Counted from the stretch's first letter, positions 51,852 to 63,072 are shown. The stretch is 64,000 nt of DNA from Sceloporus undulatus (GCF_019175285.1 NC_056522.1:35670003-35734002), one strand, 5' to 3'. The notes: generated by a model from the sequence alone, not told the origin. Numbers and translations: made by a program.

Positions 51852-54125
51852 ATAGAATCTTAGAATCATGGAATCATAGAGTTGGAAGAGACCGCAAGGG
51901 CCATCCAGTCCAACCCCCTGCCATGCAGGAATTCTCAGTCAAAGCATCCCCGACAGATGGCCATGCAGCCTCTGCTTAAAGATCTCTAAGGAAGGAGACT
52001 CCACTACACTCCAAGAAAGGAGTGTGCTCCACTGTCGAACAGCCCTTACTGTCAGGAAGTACCTCCTAATGTTGAGGTGGAATCTCTTTTTTGGCAGCTT
52101 GCATCCATTGCTCTGGGTCCTAGTCTCTGGAGCAGCAAAAAGCAAGCTCGCTCCCTCCTCAATGTGACATCCCTTCAAGTATTTAAACAGGCCTATCATA
52201 TCACCCCTTAACCTTCTTTTCTCCACTCTAAACATCCCCAGCTTCCTAAGTCGTTCCTCATAGGGCATGGTTTCCAGACCCTTCACCATTTTAGTTGCCC
52301 TCCTTTGGACACGCTCCAGTTTCTCAATGTTCTTTTTGAATTGTGGCGCCCAGAACTGAACACAATATTCTAGGTGAGGCCTGACCAGAGCAGAATAGAG
52401 TGGCACCATTACTTCTCTTGATCTAGACATTATACTTCTATTGATGCAGGCTAAAATCGCATTGGCCTTTTTAGCTGTGGCATCGCACTGTTGACTCATG
52501 TTCAACTTGTGATCTACTTGGACTCCCAGATCCCTTTCACACGTAGTTTCATTCAGCCAGGTGTCCTCCATCCTATATCTGTGCATTTTATTTTTCCGCC
52601 CTAAGTGCAATACTTTACATTTCTCCGTGTTGAAGTTCATTTTGTTAGCTTTGGCCCAGCTTTCTAGTCTATTCAGGTCATTTTGAATCTTGATCCTGTC
52701 CTCTGGAGTATTAGCTATTCCTCCTAATTTGGTGTCATCTGCAAATTTGATAAGTATGCTCCCAATTCTGTCATCCAGGTCATTGATAAAGATGTTGAAT
52801 AGCACCGGGCCCAGGACAGAGCCCTGTGGGACCCCACTGGTCACTTCTCTCCAGGATGAAAAAGAGCCATTGTTGAGCATGCTTTGGCTTCGACCAGTCA
52901 ACCAATGACAAATCCATGTAACAGTTACTTTGTCTAGCCCACATTTTACAAGCTTGTTTGCAAGAATGTCACGGGAACTCTTGTCAAAGGCCTTACTGAA
53001 ATCAAGATATACTATATCCACAGCATTCCCTTCATCTACCAAACTGGTAATTTTATCAAAGAAAGAGATCAGATTTGTCTGGCATGACTTGTTTCTCTGA
53101 AACCCATGTTGACTTTTTGTGATTATGGCATTGCCTTCTAGATGTTCACAGACTCTCTGTTTAATGATCTGCTCCAGAATCTTTCCTAGTACTGATGTCA
53201 GACTAACTGGACGATAATTGTTGGGATCCTCTTTTTTCCCCTTTTTGAAGATGGGGACAACGTTTGCCCTCCGCCAGTCTGCTGGGATCTCTCCTGTTTT
53301 CCAGGAGTTTTCAAAGATTATTGCCAATGGCTCCGATATTACATTTGCCAGTTCTTTTAATACCCTTGGATGGAGTTCATCTGGTCCCGGAGACTTAAAT
53401 TCATTTAGATTAACAAGGTATTCCTGTACTATCTCTTTACTTATTCTGTGCTGAAATTCCCCTATTCTATCCTCTGCTCCATTATCCTCAGGTTGAGCAC
53501 CCTTTGCCTTTTTTGAGAAGACTGAGGCAAAGAAGGTGTTGAGTAATTCTGCCTTTTCTCTGTCTCCTGTTAGCAATTTGCCATCTTCTCCACGCAGTGG
53601 CCCTACCGTTTCCTTCTTCTTCCTTTTGCTGCGGACATATCCAAAAAAGCCCTTTTTATTGTTCTTAACCTCTCTAGCAATCCTGAGTTCATTCTGCACT
53701 TTAGCTTTTCTGACTTTACCCCTACAAATGCCTGCTATTTCTTTGAATTCCTTTTTTGTGATTTCCCCCTTTTTCCATTTCTTATACATGTTCTGTTTAA
53801 AACTTAGCTCAGTTAAAAGTTCCTTAGTCATCCATCCTGGTTTCTTGAGGCATTTCCCATTTTCCTTCCTCACTGAAACTGTTTGAAATTGTGCCCTAAG
53901 TATCTTTCTTTTAAGAAACTCCCATCCATCTTGAACTCCCTTCCCTTTTAGTATTTCTGACCATGGGATCACCCCCAGTATTTCTCTAAGTTTACTGAAA
54001 TCCGCTCTCCTAAAGTCTAGGATGCGTGTTTGACTAGGCCTGGCTTCTCCTTTCCATTGTATCACAAACTCCAGGAGAACATGGTCACTTCCACCTAAGG
54101 ATCCCACCACTTGCACCCCATTAAC
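51852..54125 (-). mobile_element. CR1 LINE, minus strand, 5' truncated
   Basis: Second large CR1, in the opposite orientation to the one in FLVCR1 intron 4. It keeps the ORF2 end of the endonuclease, the reverse transcriptase, the 3' UTR and the octamer tail. Homology to the other copy stops abruptly at 54125 (GTTAATGGGGTGCAAG), which is the truncation point. Confidence 0.9.
51939..54125 (-). CDS. CR1 ORF2 fragment (reverse transcriptase)
   Basis: About 728 uninterrupted codons from VNGVQVVGSLGGSDHV to HLSGML. It contains SPGPDELHPRVLKEL, RRANVVPIFKKG, YRPVSLTSVLGK, YLDFSKAFD, GVPQGSVLGP and FADDTKLGG. Compared with the copy at 16212-19130 it lacks the front of the endonuclease, so it is not autonomous, but the absence of stops points to recent insertion. 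The frame happens to stay open for a further 42 codons into flanking DNA (to 54251); those residues are not CR1. Confidence 0.88.
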   Translation of the reverse strand, partial: VNGVQVVGSLGGSDHVLLEFVIQWKGEARPSQTRILDFRRADFSKLREILGVIPWSEILKGKGVQDGWEFLKRKILRAQFQTVSVRKENGKCLKKPGWMTKELLTELSFKQNMYKKWKKGEITKKEFKEIAGICRGKVRKAKVQNELRIAREVKNNKKGFFGYVRSKRKKKETVGPLRGEDGKLLTGDREKAELLNTFFASVFSKKAKGAQPEDNGAEDRIGEFQHRISKEIVQEYLVNLNEFKSPGPDELHPRVLKELANVISEPLAIIFENSWKTGEIPADWRRANVVPIFKKGKKEDPNNYRPVSLTSVLGKILEQIIKQRVCEHLEGNAIITKSQHGFQRNKSCQTNLISFFDKITSLVDEGNAVDIVYLDFSKAFDKSSRDILANKLVKCGLDKVTVTWICHWLTGRSQSMLNNGSFSSWREVTSGVPQGSVLGPVLFNIFINDLDDRIGSILIKFADDTKLGGIANTPEDRIKIQNDLNRLESWAKANKMNFNTEKCKVLHLGRKNKMHRYRMEDTWLNETTCERDLGVQVDHKLNMSQQCDATAKKANAILACINRSIMSRSREVMVPLYSALVRPHLEYCVQFWAPQFKKNIEKLERVQRRATKMVKGLETMPYEERLRKLGMFRVEKRRLRGDMIGLFKYLKGCHIEEGASLLFAAPETRTQSNGCKLPKKRFHLNIRRYFLTVRAVRQWSTLLSWSVVESPSLEIFKQRLHGHLSGML

Positions 54126-54972
54126 TTTTAGTGGTCTCAGGCAATAGGAAACCTTTGCAGCTTCTCCTAGTTTCTGCTTGTCTTCATTAATAACTTTTGC
54201 CATCTTAACCATTCTCTGATATTGCTTGGCTACACATGTCCCAGTTTTCATTTGTGTAATGTTGAAGTGTTTGTGTGTAAATCTGGGAATGATGAATTAG
54301 CTTTCTGAAGGTTTTTGAAGCGGTGAAGTTCCCTCTTATTCTCCTTGGTCTTGTTGCTGAATGTGACATCCCTGACAGATGGGCATAAGCTGGAATATCT
54401 GCAAGATCAGTTCACCACAAATCTCCAGGAATGTTATGGCTGGTAACTTGATCACAAAAGCAACTCCAGGCTCCATGGGCATTCCTGGGGATGACTATTG
54501 TTGCAGAAAAAGAACTTTGAAAACCTGAAACATTAGGTTAAAAATAATAGCCTTCATCCTTGATGTGGTCAGAGAGTTTAGTATTTATGTTCATTTACAT
54601 CATCCCTTTCTGCCATCTGGGCTAGATAAAAAGGGAACCTGAGGTCTAACTGTTGAAATCCGCTGATCCTTATAATGGGACTTTCATAAACCCCAGCTTA
54701 TGCCGCTGCCTATCAGATGCAAAAAGGAAAGCAAATACTACTGGGCTACTTTAAAGGCATTTACCATCTTTACAGCCACATTTTCAGAGCATAGCCAAAA
54801 GGCAAAGCAACCATTTTATTTTACATTGAAGCATTAAAATAAAATGGCTTTCACATACCCGAGATGGGAATGAGAGAGACTGAGAAGCAGAGAGGTGTCA
54901 CATGTCTACATATTTTTATTTCTACTTTCATTTTTTAACCCCATGTTTCTCATGAAAAGGGCTCAGTGAAGT

Positions 54973-55105
54973 AAGTGGTGGTTCCCAAATTTTGTTCCTC
55001 CAGATGCTTTGGACTTCAGCTCCCAGAATCCCTGACTGTTAGGGGTTCTGGGAGTTGAAGTCCAAAATACATGGAGGAACAAAGTTGGGGTTTGGGAGGC
55101 GAATC
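54973..55105. mobile_element. hAT-like short foldback element
   Basis: The left arm GTGGTTCCCAAATTTTGTTC then CTCCAGATG faces the complementary GGAGGAACAAAG at the right. The inner arms GGACTTCAGCTCCCAGAATC and its inverse meet near 55040, making an almost perfect hairpin. Confidence 0.65.
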
Positions 55106-55184
55106 CCTCTGCTAAAGATAAATTAAATCTAATATTTTTATATCTATATAAAATATAGATATAGAATTTAATTTATTTTTAGCC

Positions 55185-55327
55185 GAGGAATTATATATAT
55201 ACACACACATATACACACACATATAGACATATATAGACATATACACATACACACATATATACACACACATACCTATATATATGTAAACACACCCATATAT
55301 ATATATATATATACATACATACATACC

Positions 55328-55361
<34 letters not shown>

Positions 55362-55695
55362 TACACATGCATACACACACACACATATTTATGTATATAT
55401 ATACACACACACATAGACATATATAGACATATACATGCATACATATATACACACACACCTATAAATATCTATACAAATATATATACGTACAAATATATAT
55501 ACACACACATATACATATATGTACACACATACATACATATATAGACACATACATATACACACATACATACAAATATATATACATATAAATATGTATACAT
55601 ACATATACATAAATACTGTACACACACACACATATAGACATATACATACACACACACACACACACATACTGTACATATACACACACATACATATA
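55185..55695 (+). repeat. Long CA/TA alternating microsatellite
   Basis: About 510 bp of nearly pure alternating pyrimidine-purine sequence (TATA, CACA, TACA words) ending about 45 bp before CpG-rich DNA. Long open frames through it are artefacts. Confidence 0.9.
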
Positions 55696-55739
55696 AAGCA
55701 CAGACACAAGCCAATCTCTGACTGAGGGCTTTCCCAAAG

Positions 55740-56170
55740 GCGAAGAGGGGTCAGATTTCGCGGGCTGGCCTTGCAGGACTGGTGGGGCGCCTTGTCCAAT
55801 CAGCGGCCGGCGATTCCTCCGCAAGCCCCTCCAGCCCCGCCCTTCTTTGTTGCGGCGTCCAATGGGGAGCCTCGGAATGTCGGCGGCTGCCGGGTAACAT
55901 GGTTCCATGTCTGCGATCAGCAGCAGCAGCAGCAGCCTGGTCCTCCCGCTCCTGCTCCTCCTTCTCTTGGTGGCTTGAGGATGGAGAGGGAAGGGAGCGA
56001 GCCCCGCGGAGGAGGCTGCCAAGGCAGCGCCAGCCCCGGCCGCCCGGAGAGGCCCCAGGGCCATGAAGCCCGCTCCGGCCAGGTGAGGGCAGAGAGGCCC
56101 GGGAGGAAGGGAGGGGTGCGGCCCCAGCCACGCACTGCTCCTCTCGGGAGGAAGGAAGGGGAGCCCCAGA
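55740..56170 (+). promoter_or_regulatory. VASH2: VASH2 CpG-island promoter
   Basis: CpG-dense block with two forward CCAAT boxes (55796-55800 and 55859-55863), a GC box near 55834-55843 (GCCCCGCCC) and a CAG triplet run at 55918-55935. No TATA box seen. Given VASH2 coding exon 1 only 1.9 kb downstream and no other gene nearby, this is its likely promoter. Confidence 0.6.
55880..56082 (+). other. VASH2: Putative VASH2 noncoding first exon
   Basis: A strong donor, CCAG then GTGAGG, lies at 56083. A matching strong acceptor, TGTCTTTTCAG, ends at 57809, upstream of the start codon. Both are inference from splice-site quality; the left border is arbitrary. Confidence 0.3.
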
Positions 56171-56192
56171 GGGCCCCCACTTGGAGCCTCTC

Positions 56193-56615
56193 CAGGGTGA
56201 CCAGGCGTCCTCCTTTTCCAGGACCCGTCCTCCATTTCAGCCTTCTGTCCAGGAGGCGCTCCAAAAAGGTCCTCCATTTGAAACATGCCCAAGGTGATCA
56301 GGCATCCTCCTTTTCTAAGACCTGCCCTCCATTTCCACCTTTTGCTCAGAGGCATTCCAGAAATGTCCTCCACTTGGAGCCTGACCGAGGTGACCCGGCG
56401 TCCTCCTTTTCCAGGACCTGCCCTCTATTTCAGCCTTCTGCCCAAGAGGAACCCCCAAAGGTCCTCCGTTTGGAACATGGCTAAGGAGCAGGAATTGACA
56501 TTTATGGGAGTGTTTTTAGCTGTTGTTTTGGAATGGCCCACGCTTTTCTGGACTGCCCTACATTTTGCAGTGCCTTGTCCTCCTTTGCCTTTCTGCCTGA
56601 CCCCTGATCACCCTG
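56193..56615. mobile_element. GGTGACCAG-ended repeat with internal tandem units
   Basis: Same family as 7985-8587. It begins CAGGGTGACCAGGCG and ends TGATCACCCTG, with three units of about 95 bp, each starting GGTGAYCAGGC/GGTGACCCGGC and carrying TCCTCCTTTTCCAGGAC. It lies 110 bp past the putative VASH2 first-exon donor. Confidence 0.65.
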
Positions 56616-56832
56616 GGAGCCCATCTCCTTTGGAGGCAAAGGGCTTGCAAAAGCAGGGGGGGGGGGAGAAGCCAGGGACCCCTTCCAAGCTACCTTTCTT
56701 TCTCCTTCCTTCCTTCCTTCCTGGGCATCTGCCAAGGGTGGCCTCAGCCCCATCTTTGGGATTCCCAGCACCAGCCTGCTGGGCTTCTCTGGGATGAGGA
56801 AGGCAGGCAAAAAGACTTTATTATTTATTTAT

Positions 56833-57155
56833 GGGATTTCTATTCCACTTTCCTTCCAAATTGGGATTCAAGGCGGCTTTGGATTTCTATCCTGCCTTTC
56901 CCCCTAAATGGGATTCAAGGCAATTTTGGATTTATATCCCACTTTTCTTCCAAAATAGAATTCAAGGTGGCTTTGGAATTATTATCCCACACTTTTCCCA
57001 AAATGGGATTCAAAGCGGTTTGGGATTTCTATCCTGCCTTTCTCCCAGAATGGGACTCAAGGCAGCTTTGGATTTATATCCTGCCTTTGTCCCAAAATGA
57101 GATTCAAGGCGGCTTTGGATTTCTATCCCACATTTTTTCCAAAATGGGATTCTCA
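56833..57155 (+). repeat. 47-bp minisatellite
   Basis: Seven imperfect units, each like GATTTCTATCCTGCCTTTC followed by CCAAAATGGGATTCAAGGC and GGCTTTG. The unit resembles a short piece near the 3' end of lizard LINEs/SINEs. Confidence 0.8.
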
Positions 57156-57809
57156 GGGCCACTTGGAGTGGGGCTTCCTGCCTGGCGGAAGCGGGTTAGA
57201 CTAGGTAACCCTTAGGGTCTCCTCCCACTCTTCTAGTAGGATTCTCTTTGGATGGTCTCCCTGCTCTCCTTGCTTTACAGATCAGACTCCAGCCAAGCGC
57301 TTTTCAAGCTGGCAGTCCAGCTGCGGGGTTGTCTGAATGATCACATCAGCCTTCCCAGGCTGGATAAAGCACTCTGCTGGAGTCTGATACGCATATACAT
57401 AAGCCTGTATGTATTCTGCAAGAGAGAAAGGCTCTCTCTGGGTTGTTGTTGCTGGTGCCTTTGCCTGGCCAGAGAGGCAGCTTTGCTGGTATGTGTATGT
57501 GTGTGTGTGAGAGAGATCTGAAGGTCCTCCTCTTTTGTTTGACAGGTGAGTCGGATCTCTGCCAGCATTGATCATGGCCTTTCTATTGTTTGTTTCTTCC
57601 TGCTGACAATAGCAGAGTTTGCCTCTGTGTTTGTGTGTGTCAGGGGAGAGAGAGCTTGTGCCCCTCCTTGTGCCAGCACCCTGCTGCCTTCAAGGGCTCC
57701 AGAGAGCGGGTGAGAAACACAGTGTCTCTCTCGCCTCCTGCGATGCCCACCACCTGCTCCAGCTGGCATTGCCATGTGCTGGCTCTCACCTTCTCCGCTG
57801 TCTTTTCAG

Positions 57810-58040
57810 AGTCTGCCTGCACGAAGCTGAGGAGGAGGAAGAAGAGGAGAAGGAGAAGTGAAAACCCGTTGTCGGTGGTCTGTTAATCTGCTGCTCTTAA
57901 TCCAGCCAACTCCATGCCCTCCTGGTTCCCTGGGTAAGAGGAAGCGGTGATGAAGGAAGCATGAGGGAAGCAATCTCGAGGTGCCACTGAACTCTCTGCC
58001 TTTTCCTGGACCTCCTGTTATTTGTTGGTACCCGGCGACG
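57810..58040 (+). other. VASH2: VASH2 5' UTR upstream of the start codon
   Basis: From the candidate acceptor (57808-57809) to the ATG. No TATA or CpG island here, so it is probably reached by splicing from the CpG-rich exon near 56 kb. Confidence 0.35.
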
Positions 58041-58316
58041 ATGACAGGATCCGGCGCCAATGCTTCCCGCAATGCCCACTCCAAGGGCGAGAAAGGGGGC
58101 CGCTCCCGGAGCTCCCACGCCCGGACGATCAGTACTGCCAACAACGGGGGCTCGGAGGAGGAGGACAAGGACGGAGGGGTGGTTTTCCTTGTCAACAAGA
58201 GTGGCTTCCCCCTCGACGGGCACACGTGGGAGAGGATGTGGGGCCACGTGGCCAAGGTGCATCCGTCCGGCCGGGAGATGGTCGACACCATCAGAAACGC
58301 TGCCCACCTGGCCAAA
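58041..58316 (+). CDS. VASH2: VASH2 first coding exon (vasohibin-2 N-terminus)
   Basis: Encodes 92 residues, [20 protein letters not shown] to NAAHLAK, ending phase 0 before GTAAGT. This aligns along its length with human vasohibin-2 (MTGSAADTHRCPHPKGAKG...; [25 protein letters not shown] and HVAKVHP are shared), and the human exon also ends at LAK. Vasohibins with their partner SVBP remove the C-terminal tyrosine of alpha-tubulin. The Cys-His-Ser catalytic residues are in later exons outside the window, so only the disordered N-terminus and the first helix of the core are here. The start has A at -3. It follows FLVCR1 as in human. Confidence 0.94.
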
Positions 58317-60002
58317 GTAAGTGGTGCTTTGGGGCTGCCTCTGAGTCCAGTGGAACTCATGGCCACAAGATGTAGTGAGGGTTGCACCTTAGATGTCTTT
58401 CAAAAGGGAGCAGATAAATCCATAAAGAGGAAGAGTCATCTTGGCTGCTTGGCAGGATGGCTATTTTTGACCCAGCTCCTGCTTTTAGTCTGAATTTTAA
58501 AAAAGCAATGTAAGGTGATGAATCCTATCACTAAAATAGATTTGGCACCTTGTAAAGCTCCTTAAAACTTCAGACTAAACCCCAGAATGGATCCAGTGCT
58601 TCTCTGATATGGAAGCCACCAGCTATCTTGCTCCCACCTCCAGAATCAGAGGCAGTACATTCCTGTAGATCACTTCCTGGGGAAAAAGTAAGAGGCAAGC
58701 TGGAGATGCTTCCCATAGGCAATTGGTTGGTCACTTTGTGAAGAGACTACTGGATGAAAGAGGGTTTTTGTCTGATTCATCATATTCTGTGTCTAACGAT
58801 CCCAAATACTCTTGCCCAGCCTTCTCCAACCAGACAGTCTTTGCATGTGCTCAACTACAAACACCACCATTCCCAGCCAGCAACACATTGTGATGATGGG
58901 GCTTGTAGTCCAGTACATCAATTTGGAGAATGTTTATACAGATCATTCAAGATCATTGCTTGTGTTCATGATTATGCTGGTGTTTAAGCTGAAGGTTTTC
59001 AAAGAACTGAGGATTGTTCCATTTCCTTTTGCATGTCCATGCATGCACACACACACACACACATGCAGCTTGCCAGTTCTTTTGCAAGAAAAGGTATGAC
59101 CAGAAGGAAGGGAATATATATTTGGTGTAAATAGCTAAAGGAGTGGGGGTGAGGGTTAAATCCTCAAATTGTGCTTAGCAACTATCAATGCCATTGAACT
59201 ACCTGCTTGGTTTCCTCTGGTTTGTGAAGTTTTCCCATTTAGCCCCGTGTTCCTAGGATTTTTATTTTACTGCCATGAGGACTAGTAAGTTGCTTTAAAA
59301 AAAAACTGTTGAAACCAAATATCTCAGGATATAACATTCTATACATGTGTGGAGGACTGAAGTGCAGAAGACTCCTAGTCCTGTTTATAATTGCTTTAGG
59401 AAGCCTCTTGAGATATCTATAAATGGAGGCCAACAGCTGTTCATCTCTCTCTAGGGCAAATACTTGTAGTTCTATATTACAGTTGAGATGGAGGATGGTA
59501 ACAGCTACATTTCCATACTGTATTTGAAAGTATCAAGTCTTGTTATCTGCCACCCAGCACAGGTGCCAGTATTTACAATTCTCTGTCCTTGTGCAACAGT
59601 GAAATAATGAGTGGGACAACAACTCTCTCTTGGCATGAGACAAACAGTGCTTTGCTACAAGGGCCTTGAGTTGATTTGATACCATGGAACTGGACTAGAG
59701 CTCTGGGAAGTTGCTTTTTTTGGCCATGTTGAGTGAGGGATTCTGTGAGATGTTGTTCAAAAAAGAACACTACAATTTCCAGACTTTGGGACTACCTTAC
59801 AAATCACTTTCTTCTGCTGTGATTTTGGTACTTATTCTAAAACCCAGGTCTGGTCATTTTTCCATCCGGTCCCAGTCAATTTGGATTAAAATTCCTTGGA
59901 GCCCAACAGATATAGTGGACCCCATGTATATATTTAATACTAGTGAGTGATGAAATACAGAAGTGCATTTTTAATCTGAATGAACTGAATGGATATGTTG
60001 AA

Positions 60003-60187
60003 CCCTGAACATGGCCAGTCTGATTCTGGAAGCTAAGCAGGTCTGTGTCTGGTTTCACTAGGAAATACTAGGGATCTCCAGGGAGAACTAGAAAGGAATC
60101 CCATCTGAAATCCTGAAGAATTGCTGCTAGTCAGAGTTGACAATACTGGGCCAGATGGACCAAGGGTCTGACTCAACATAAGGGTTG
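60003..60187 (+). mobile_element. 5S-rRNA-derived SINE, second type
   Basis: The head CATGGCCAGTCTGATTCTGG then AAGCTAAGCAGGTC is 5S-like. Unlike the other two 5S SINEs, the body ends in GGGCCAGATGGACCAAGGG and TCTGACTCAACATAAGG, a different 3' module known from reptile SINEs. It therefore represents a separate subfamily. Confidence 0.6.
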
Positions 60188-60399
60188 ATGTTTCAAAAGA
60201 TGTCTGATTGCTAGGGCTGGCCAAAACATAAAACGTACCTTATATACTCAACTATAAGTTGAGAAATTTATGCTCCAAAATTGATCCTAAAAGCCTGAGT
60301 CAACTTATATATGGGTCACTAACTAGTACTGCTTAGAAAGGTCCTAAAACAAGCAAGCCTGATGCCCCACTCTTGGTGCCTCTAGGCACATGTTTCTCT

Positions 60400-60401
60400 C
60401 T

Positions 60402-60442
<41 letters not shown>
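60400..60442 (+). repeat. (GT)n microsatellite
   Basis: About 19 GT units preceded by CTCTCTCT. Confidence 0.9.
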
Positions 60443-60445
<3 letters not shown>

Positions 60446-60461
60446 TAAGTTCTCAGTCCCA

Positions 60462-60795
60462 TGGAAGAAACTCCCCATTTAACACCACTTGCTTCCTTCC
60501 CTAGTCTGATTTGCAAGCCTTCTCTTCCTATGGAAAAATCTCCCCATTTAACACCACTTGCTTCCCTCTCCAGTCTGATTTGCAAGTCTCCTCTTCCCAT
60601 GCAAAAAAACACCCCATTGAACACCACTTACTTCTCTTCCCACTCCAATTTGCAAATCTCTTCCCACGGAAAAAACATCTCATTGAACACCACTTGCTTC
60701 TCTCCCCAGTCTGATTTGCAAGCCTCCCCTTGTTATGGAAGAAACACCTCATTTAACACCACTTATTTCCCTTCTCAATCCGATGTTAATACGTC
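60462..60795 (+). repeat. Minisatellite of about 66 bp, five units
   Basis: Each unit has ATGGAAGAAACTCCCCATTT, AACACCACTTGCTTCC and CAGTCTGATTTGCAAG. The unit length is near a multiple of three, so open frames run through on both strands; this is not a gene. Confidence 0.85.
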
Positions 60796-61249
60796 TCCTC
60801 CAGCATCTGAGAATCAGTGTTAGGTGGCTGTGAAAGAGAAGGAGAAGGAGGGATGGTATTTTCCCTTTCCACCCTTCCTTATAACCTCCTAAGTTTTACC
60901 CTCGACTTATTCACAGGTCATATCAAAATCCATGATTTTGACCCTGAAACCTTCCCTCGACTTACACATGAGGTCAACTTGTACATGAGTATACATGGTA
61001 GTGTTGCCTGAAGAGAAATGGTTAGTGGCATTGAGCCAAGGCCAGTCAGATTTCTTTGATAGTCCCCAGTGAGGCTATCTGGGACACTGAAAACAATGAA
61101 CCATTTGCTGCTCTTTCATGACACCTGAAAGCAGCTGAGAGATAGTCTTCTCCTTGCCCATTGGTACGGCTGGCTGTAAGGCAGATTCTTTTGCATTAAA
61201 AAGAACAGAATAGGTGCTCAAATTCCCACACTAAGCTCTGTCCCAAACA

Positions 61250-61573
61250 TGAGCAGGTTTTTGTGGTCTTATGCAGTTCTGATGATTGGAAGATTGGAAG
61301 GTTGGCAGTTTGAGGCCCAAGTCCTGCATGATGGGGTGAGCTCCTATCACTAGTCCCAGCTTCTGCCAACCTAGCAGTTCGAAAGCATGCAAATGCAAGT
61401 AGATAAGTAGATACCACTTCTCAGTGGGAAGGTAACAGTGTCCGGTGCAGTCATGACCACCAGAGTAGTCCTCGGACAACTCTGGCTCTTCAGCTTAGAA
61501 ACGGAGATGAACACTGCCCCCTACAGTAGGTTACAACTAGACATTCATGTCAAGGGGACTATCTTTACCCTTT
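61250..61573 (+). mobile_element. Sauria SINE
   Basis: A diverged copy of the squamate-specific Sauria SINE: a tRNA-like head near 61290-61325, then GGGGTGAGCTCCTATCACTA, CAGCTTCTGCCAACCTAGCA, GTTCGAAAGCATGCAAATGC, GGGAAGGTAACAGTG and GAAACGGAGATGAACACTGC. It is the strongest single sign that the host is a squamate. Confidence 0.9.
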
Positions 61574-62860
61574 TACCGCATGACTTTTTTCTTTAATTTT
61601 TGAAGCCTCTGTTCTGAAACTCTGCCTTGGCCAAAGCAGACTCTAAAATGTTTCTTCTAGCTCCAAAGATTTTAAATTTTGTTGCTTGCATTCATCTAAA
61701 ATTAGCATCTGAAAGTTAGAAACCAGGGATGGGTAACTTGTGATTTTTTTTAGATATATTGGATTGCAATCCCCATCACCCCATGACTATTGGCTATGCT
61801 GGCTAGGATTGATGGGAATTGTGCTCCAAAAACATTTGAAGGTCTGGTTGCACCATGCCCACCCTGGCCATAAAGGCTTAAAAATAATTTCTTAAAAATA
61901 AAGCTATAATTCTTTGGATGCTCAGTCTGTATCACATTTGTGCAAGGAAACTGCATAATGCACCTAGTTCTTCTACAGAACACGAGGGTCACACTGGTCA
62001 TATTTGACCACCTTGTGACTTTTTCTTGGAAGCAGAAATGGGTTTCTAGTCCACAGTGAGTGCTATTGAAGATGAAAGCAGGTGAAAGAAGATGGTAAAA
62101 TGTATGATTCCCAGATAGATATTAAACCACTGATGTGAAGAGCAGGATGCGGCTCCCAGGAGCTCCTCATTTGAAGGCATGCTTCATCTACTATTTATTA
62201 CCTCTGATCACTGATTGGAGATAAAAGGCTATTATTATTAAAGGCTAATATTAAAAACTGGGAATGTTGACATCTAAAGAATGGTTAGAGCGTTATTGTG
62301 AGAGTCCAGGAGCTTTAGCTTATGATTTCTTCCTCATCTTTTTGTGTATTGTTAACACATACACCAATCCCAGTGACCCTAACTGCCATGGGCAATTAGT
62401 TGCACACAATCATTTTGTGTTCCATCTGGTTGTGAGAAGACAACCAGCAACTTTAGGCTGCATTATGACATTACTTCTGCATTACAGCTGGCTTGTATAC
62501 CATCATTATTACATTAAGCACTGATTCATCAGTTTTCTTATTTTCCTTTCCTCTCTCGGCACAAAAACATGAGCTATCTTATTATCTTTCCACCGATTGG
62601 TGAAGGCCTCTTTACTCTGACAGGCCTTTGAGAATTGATTTTTTTTTAGGGGAATCAGGCCTTCTATAATGTGCTGGACTTTTATTTGTTGTTTCTGTTG
62701 CTATGGTTTAATGGTTTATGTTTTAACTGGTTTTAAATTTTTTGATAGTTTCATCGCTTTTTAACTTTTGCCTGGAATCACCAAATTGGGGGAAAGGTGG
62801 GACGACAGTGAGGATAATTAATAATGCAGATCTCAGAAAGCTGCTTTTAAAAAGTAATTA

Positions 62861-63072
62861 CAGTCGGCCCTCCATATCCACAAATTCAAGCATCTATGGT
62901 TTGAAAATATTGAAAAAATATATATTCCAAAAAGCAAACCTTGATATTGCCATTTTAAACAAGGGACATAATTTTGCTATCCATTGTATATAATGAAACT
63001 TGAGCATCCATGGATTTTTGTATCCATGGAGGGTCCTGGAACCAAATCCCAGAGGATATCAAGGGCCCAGTG
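62861..63072. mobile_element. Tigger-like non-autonomous element
   Basis: Starts CAGTCGGCCCTCCATATCCA and ends inverted, GGGCCCAGTG, with TA on both sides (62859-62860 and 63073-63074). Arms with CATCYATGGNTTTNNGTATC pair. Its ends resemble the Tigger group of Tc1/mariner elements also common in mammals. No transposase. Confidence 0.8.

Noticed and set aside
55112-56373. Long minus-strand open frames (up to about 300 codons) across the CA/TA tract into the CpG island
   Set aside because: They consist of Tyr/Val/Cys/Ile-rich translations of a microsatellite and a GC-rich promoter; no domain and no splice logic.
57981-58040. In-frame upstream extension of the VASH2 exon
   Set aside because: There is no ATG in this extension, and human vasohibin-2 begins at the equivalent of 58041.
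60462-60795. CRISPR-like repeat-spacer array
   Set aside because: Repeat units abut without unique spacers of fixed length and the genome is vertebrate; this is a minisatellite.
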